Shown in pieces: positions 61,977 to 64,000 of a stretch of DNA of 64,000 nucleotides. The notes beneath the pieces were generated by a model. The model saw nothing but the letters and a program-made list of their open reading frames with translations. It was not told where the DNA came from and did no database searches. This DNA is from Arthrobacter sp. zg-Y20 (GTDB taxonomy: Bacteria; Actinomycetota; Actinomycetes; Actinomycetales; Micrococcaceae), in assembly GCF_030142075.1 (NCBI RefSeq), contig NZ_CP126241.1, positions 186,001-250,000 on the forward strand, given 5' to 3'. Every line of letters begins with the position of its first letter. The first letter of the stretch is position 1. A program made the position numbers and the translations under genes.

Positions 61977-62268
61977 TAGACTGTTTTACCCCATGGGGGC
62001 GGCAAAACATGTTATTAGGGGCCCTGATATTCAGTATGCTTTCGATCACATTATGACGCGGTGTGCCGCCGTCGTGGTACGGGTGTGGCAGCTGTTGGCA
62101 GCTGTTGGCCGTGCCTGGGGGTGCCGCGGGTTAGTGGGCCTTTGTGGTGCCTGTTATGGGTTCCTGTTAAAGGTGCCTGTTGAAGGTAGCGACCGGCGGT
62201 TCCGAAACCGCCGGTCGCTAGGGTTTGGCTGCCGGCGTCGTCGAGACGTGCCGGCCTGAGTTGAGGCG
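61977..62268. other. intergenic region with strong hairpin
   Basis: No gene seen. It holds the direct repeat AGCTGTTGGC twice (62090-62110) and a perfect 15-bp hairpin (62187-62201 with 62206-62220, loop CCGA) that lies 48 bp beyond the stop of the DsbA-like gene when read leftward. The hairpin is probably its terminator, although a T-run is missing. Confidence 0.6.
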
Positions 62269-62970
62269 CTACTTTGCCAGTGCGTTGTCGAGTGGTTCGG
62301 AAATCTCGCTGTAAGCGCCGGACTCCAGCTGGACGGCCTGCCCGTCGAGGTACAGCGTGGGAGTGCCCTTCACCTGGAGATCCTGGGCGTCCTGCAGATC
62401 CCGGGCGACGCGGTCCTTGATGGCATCGGAAGAGTAGTCAGCGTTGAACTGATCCATGTTCAGCCCCAACTCCTCGGCGTAGGAGGCGAAGATTCCGTCC
62501 ACATCGGATTCGGTCTTCCAGTCCTCCTGATGCTCGAAGACCTTTGCCGCCATTTCCTCCAGCTTGCCCTGCTCAGCAGCGGCTTCCACGGCTCGGGCGG
62601 ACGGCTCCGCGTTCTGGTGCTTTGGCAGTGGGTAGTTCCGGATAACGATGCGCACCTGGTCGCCGTAGTCGGCCTTGGCCTGCTGGATCAAGGGGTCCAT
62701 CATGGCGCAGTAGGGGCACTGGTAATCGGTGAAGAGGACCAGGGTGGCCTGCGGATCTGCCGGATCGGTGATGGTCCGGGCGTCTGAGGGGACCAGCTTG
62801 TCCATCTGGTCCGCCGGTACGGTGACTTCTGCGGAGGCGGAGGTGCTGGGGGAAGCGGAGACGCTGGCCGATGCTTCGGGGGCGGGGGATTCTGCCGGCG
62901 TCCCGCAGGACACCACCCCTCCGCCAACCAGCATTCCAGCGATGATCAGAGAGGGTACGACCCTGCGCAT
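62269..62970 (-). CDS. DsbA-like thioredoxin-fold lipoprotein
   Basis: A 233-residue envelope oxidoreductase. The lipobox VVSC gives lipid Cys22, followed by a Ser/Ala/Pro-rich linker (25-55). The thioredoxin fold has active site CPYC (85-88) after VLFTDYQ and the cis-Pro loop VKGTPTLYLDG. A helical insert sits between. It is probably a disulfide oxidase or isomerase that acts on secreted proteins; several nearby envelope proteins in this window carry paired cysteines. Confidence 0.92.
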   Translation of the reverse strand: MRRVVPSLIIAGMLVGGGVVSCGTPAESPAPEASASVSASPSTSASAEVTVPADQMDKLVPSDARTITDPADPQATLVLFTDYQCPYCAMMDPLIQQAKADYGDQVRIVIRNYPLPKHQNAEPSARAVEAAAEQGKLEEMAAKVFEHQEDWKTESDVDGIFASYAEELGLNMDQFNADYSSDAIKDRVARDLQDAQDLQVKGTPTLYLDGQAVQLESGAYSEISEPLDNALAK

Positions 62971-63202
62971 AATTCCTTTCCAGTATCGGGGAAGCGCGCG
63001 GGAGCACGCTCGGGTACGGGGGTTGGAAGATGCTTCTATTCCATTTTTCCAGCGGTTCCGGGGGTTCGAAAGGGGTTTTTCGCTCTTATCCTGTGATCTT
63101 GATCGAGCGGCGCAGGGCGTAGTTCACCGGGTGGGGCCGATGAGTTCCAGGGCCGGACCGTTGGTGAAGCGTTGGACCGGCCTCCGCGGAACAGCCTCCT
63201 GT
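62971..63202. other. non-coding stretch
   Basis: Between the DsbA-like start and the HNH gene stop I find no gene, RNA or clear terminator. Confidence 0.5.
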
Positions 63203-64000
63203 TCAGAATGGCGGGGCTGCTTCCCATGCGTGAACCGGTACCGGGCGTGGTGGCGCCAGTTCCAAAAACGGTTCGGTTCGGTAGACCCGTCCGCTCGGTG
63301 AGGTCCACTCCACCACGCCCGGTTCCGGTTGCCGGGCCTTCCAGAATCCCAGGGTTTTGAACCGGTGGTGCCGCCGGCACAGATGGGCCAGGTTTCCGTG
63401 GTCGGTGGGACCTCCGGCCGCCCAATCCGTAGTGTGGTCAATTTCCGAGAGTGCAGTGCTGACCCGGCAGCCGGGGAACCGGCAGGTCCCATCCCGGGCA
63501 CGCAGCCAGCGGGCCAGTCCGGCAGGGACTTTCCGCCGCCTGCCCACGCCGAGGATTTCCCCGGTGTCCGGGTCCTGGACGAGGCCGGTCCAGCGGGTGG
63601 CGTTGCGGGCGAGCCTGCGGGCAGCTTTGGCACTGATGGGTCCGTAGCCGTGCAGTTCGGCGGGCTGGTCGTTGGCTCCGAAGAGTGTTTCGGCGTTGAT
63701 CAGGACCATGATTTCCGCCCGCGGCAGGACGGTGGTTTCCTCACTGGCCGCACTAGTGACACGGGTGGATCCGCAGCCGCCCATGAGCAGCTGGGACAGG
63801 ATGTCGCTGCGCAATTGGTCAGCAGTCCTCTGATCGCCGTTGGCCTGCTCGCCGCGGGCAGCGGTACTCAGTGCCGTGTAGATCTGCTGGGCTTCGGCCG
63901 CCCGCAGATGGGCGGACAGCCACGACATGCCGTCTTCATCCCGTTCCAAAACAACCCGGCGCTTATCAAAGGCTGTCAGGTGCCGCTCTGGAATGGTCTG
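63203..64000 (-). CDS. HNH endonuclease, DUF222 type, partial (N-terminus beyond right edge)
   Basis: 266 visible codons; the frame is open at the window end (RHLTAFDKRRVVLERDEDGM is in frame upstream). The DUF222 helical part contains WLSAHLRAAEAQQIYTAL. The C-terminal HNH domain has CRFPGCRVSTALSEIDHTTDW, then GNLAHLCRRHHRFKT, with the metal Cys pairs and catalytic His. Such genes are multicopy in Arthrobacter and often called 13E12-repeat-like. The target and biological role are unknown; a homing or phage-defence role has been suggested for relatives, without proof. Confidence 0.9.
   Translation of the reverse strand, partial: QTIPERHLTAFDKRRVVLERDEDGMSWLSAHLRAAEAQQIYTALSTAARGEQANGDQRTADQLRSDILSQLLMGGCGSTRVTSAASEETTVLPRAEIMVLINAETLFGANDQPAELHGYGPISAKAARRLARNATRWTGLVQDPDTGEILGVGRRRKVPAGLARWLRARDGTCRFPGCRVSTALSEIDHTTDWAAGGPTDHGNLAHLCRRHHRFKTLGFWKARQPEPGVVEWTSPSGRVYRTEPFLELAPPRPVPVHAWEAAPPF

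Overview
This is a high-GC actinobacterial chromosome segment. The 16S rRNA, the LuxR and TMEM175-type proteins, the DUF222/HNH protein, class F sortase, purSQL, and the lipobox and Ala/Pro-rich protein style all point to Micrococcaceae, most likely Arthrobacter sensu lato. The species is not determined. Nothing in the window looks like a phage, plasmid, CRISPR array or transposon. The accessory signals are small: an AT-richer patch between two rRNA operons, one VanZ relic, one frameshifted lipoprotein, and several strong inverted repeats.

Layout. 1-7.1 kb: a class F sortase (cut by the left edge) beside an Excalibur-domain surface protein, then purA, a DUF2804 protein, a nitrilase-family hydrolase and an ECF sigma/anti-sigma pair. 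7.1-13.8 kb: a sulfur region with a CoA-binding protein overlapping metY, an ssuBAC-like ABC operon read leftward from a SAM-I riboswitch, an odd alpha/beta-hydrolase and a second CoA-binding paralogue. 13.8-23.6 kb: small conserved genes and the purS-purQ-purL operon. 23.6-32.3 kb: VanZ relic, lysC, an ABC-2 exporter pair, recR, dnaX, SRP RNA and a TetR regulator, which is divergent from a PanE-like reductase across two perfect palindromes.

33.4-47.4 kb: two complete 16S-23S-5S operons in direct tandem. Their transcribed parts appear identical over about 5.8 kb with a period of 7,841 bp, but their promoter regions differ. About 2 kb separates them and holds a VOC protein and gene remnants. 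A third, solitary 5S gene with its own terminator lies at 49.1 kb. 47.4-50.2 kb also holds a PdxI-like reductase divergent from an HxlR regulator, a TMEM175-family channel and tRNA-Ser(GGA).

50.2-64 kb: a MacB/FtsX-type ABC pair next to a histidine kinase and response regulator, a compact cluster of FabL-like reductase, acyl-adenylate ligase and FabF-like synthase, a membrane protein with an internally duplicated domain, a PAP2 phosphatase, a DsbA-like lipoprotein and an HNH protein cut by the right edge.

The points I judge most worth following are: the SAM riboswitch whose closing stem contains the start of the Shine-Dalgarno sequence of ssuB; the twin rRNA operons with unlike promoters; the three-gene lipid-type cluster lacking its own carrier protein; the duplicated-domain membrane protein; and a possible non-LPXTG sorting signal beside the class F sortase. 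All functional calls are from sequence reading alone, without database searches.
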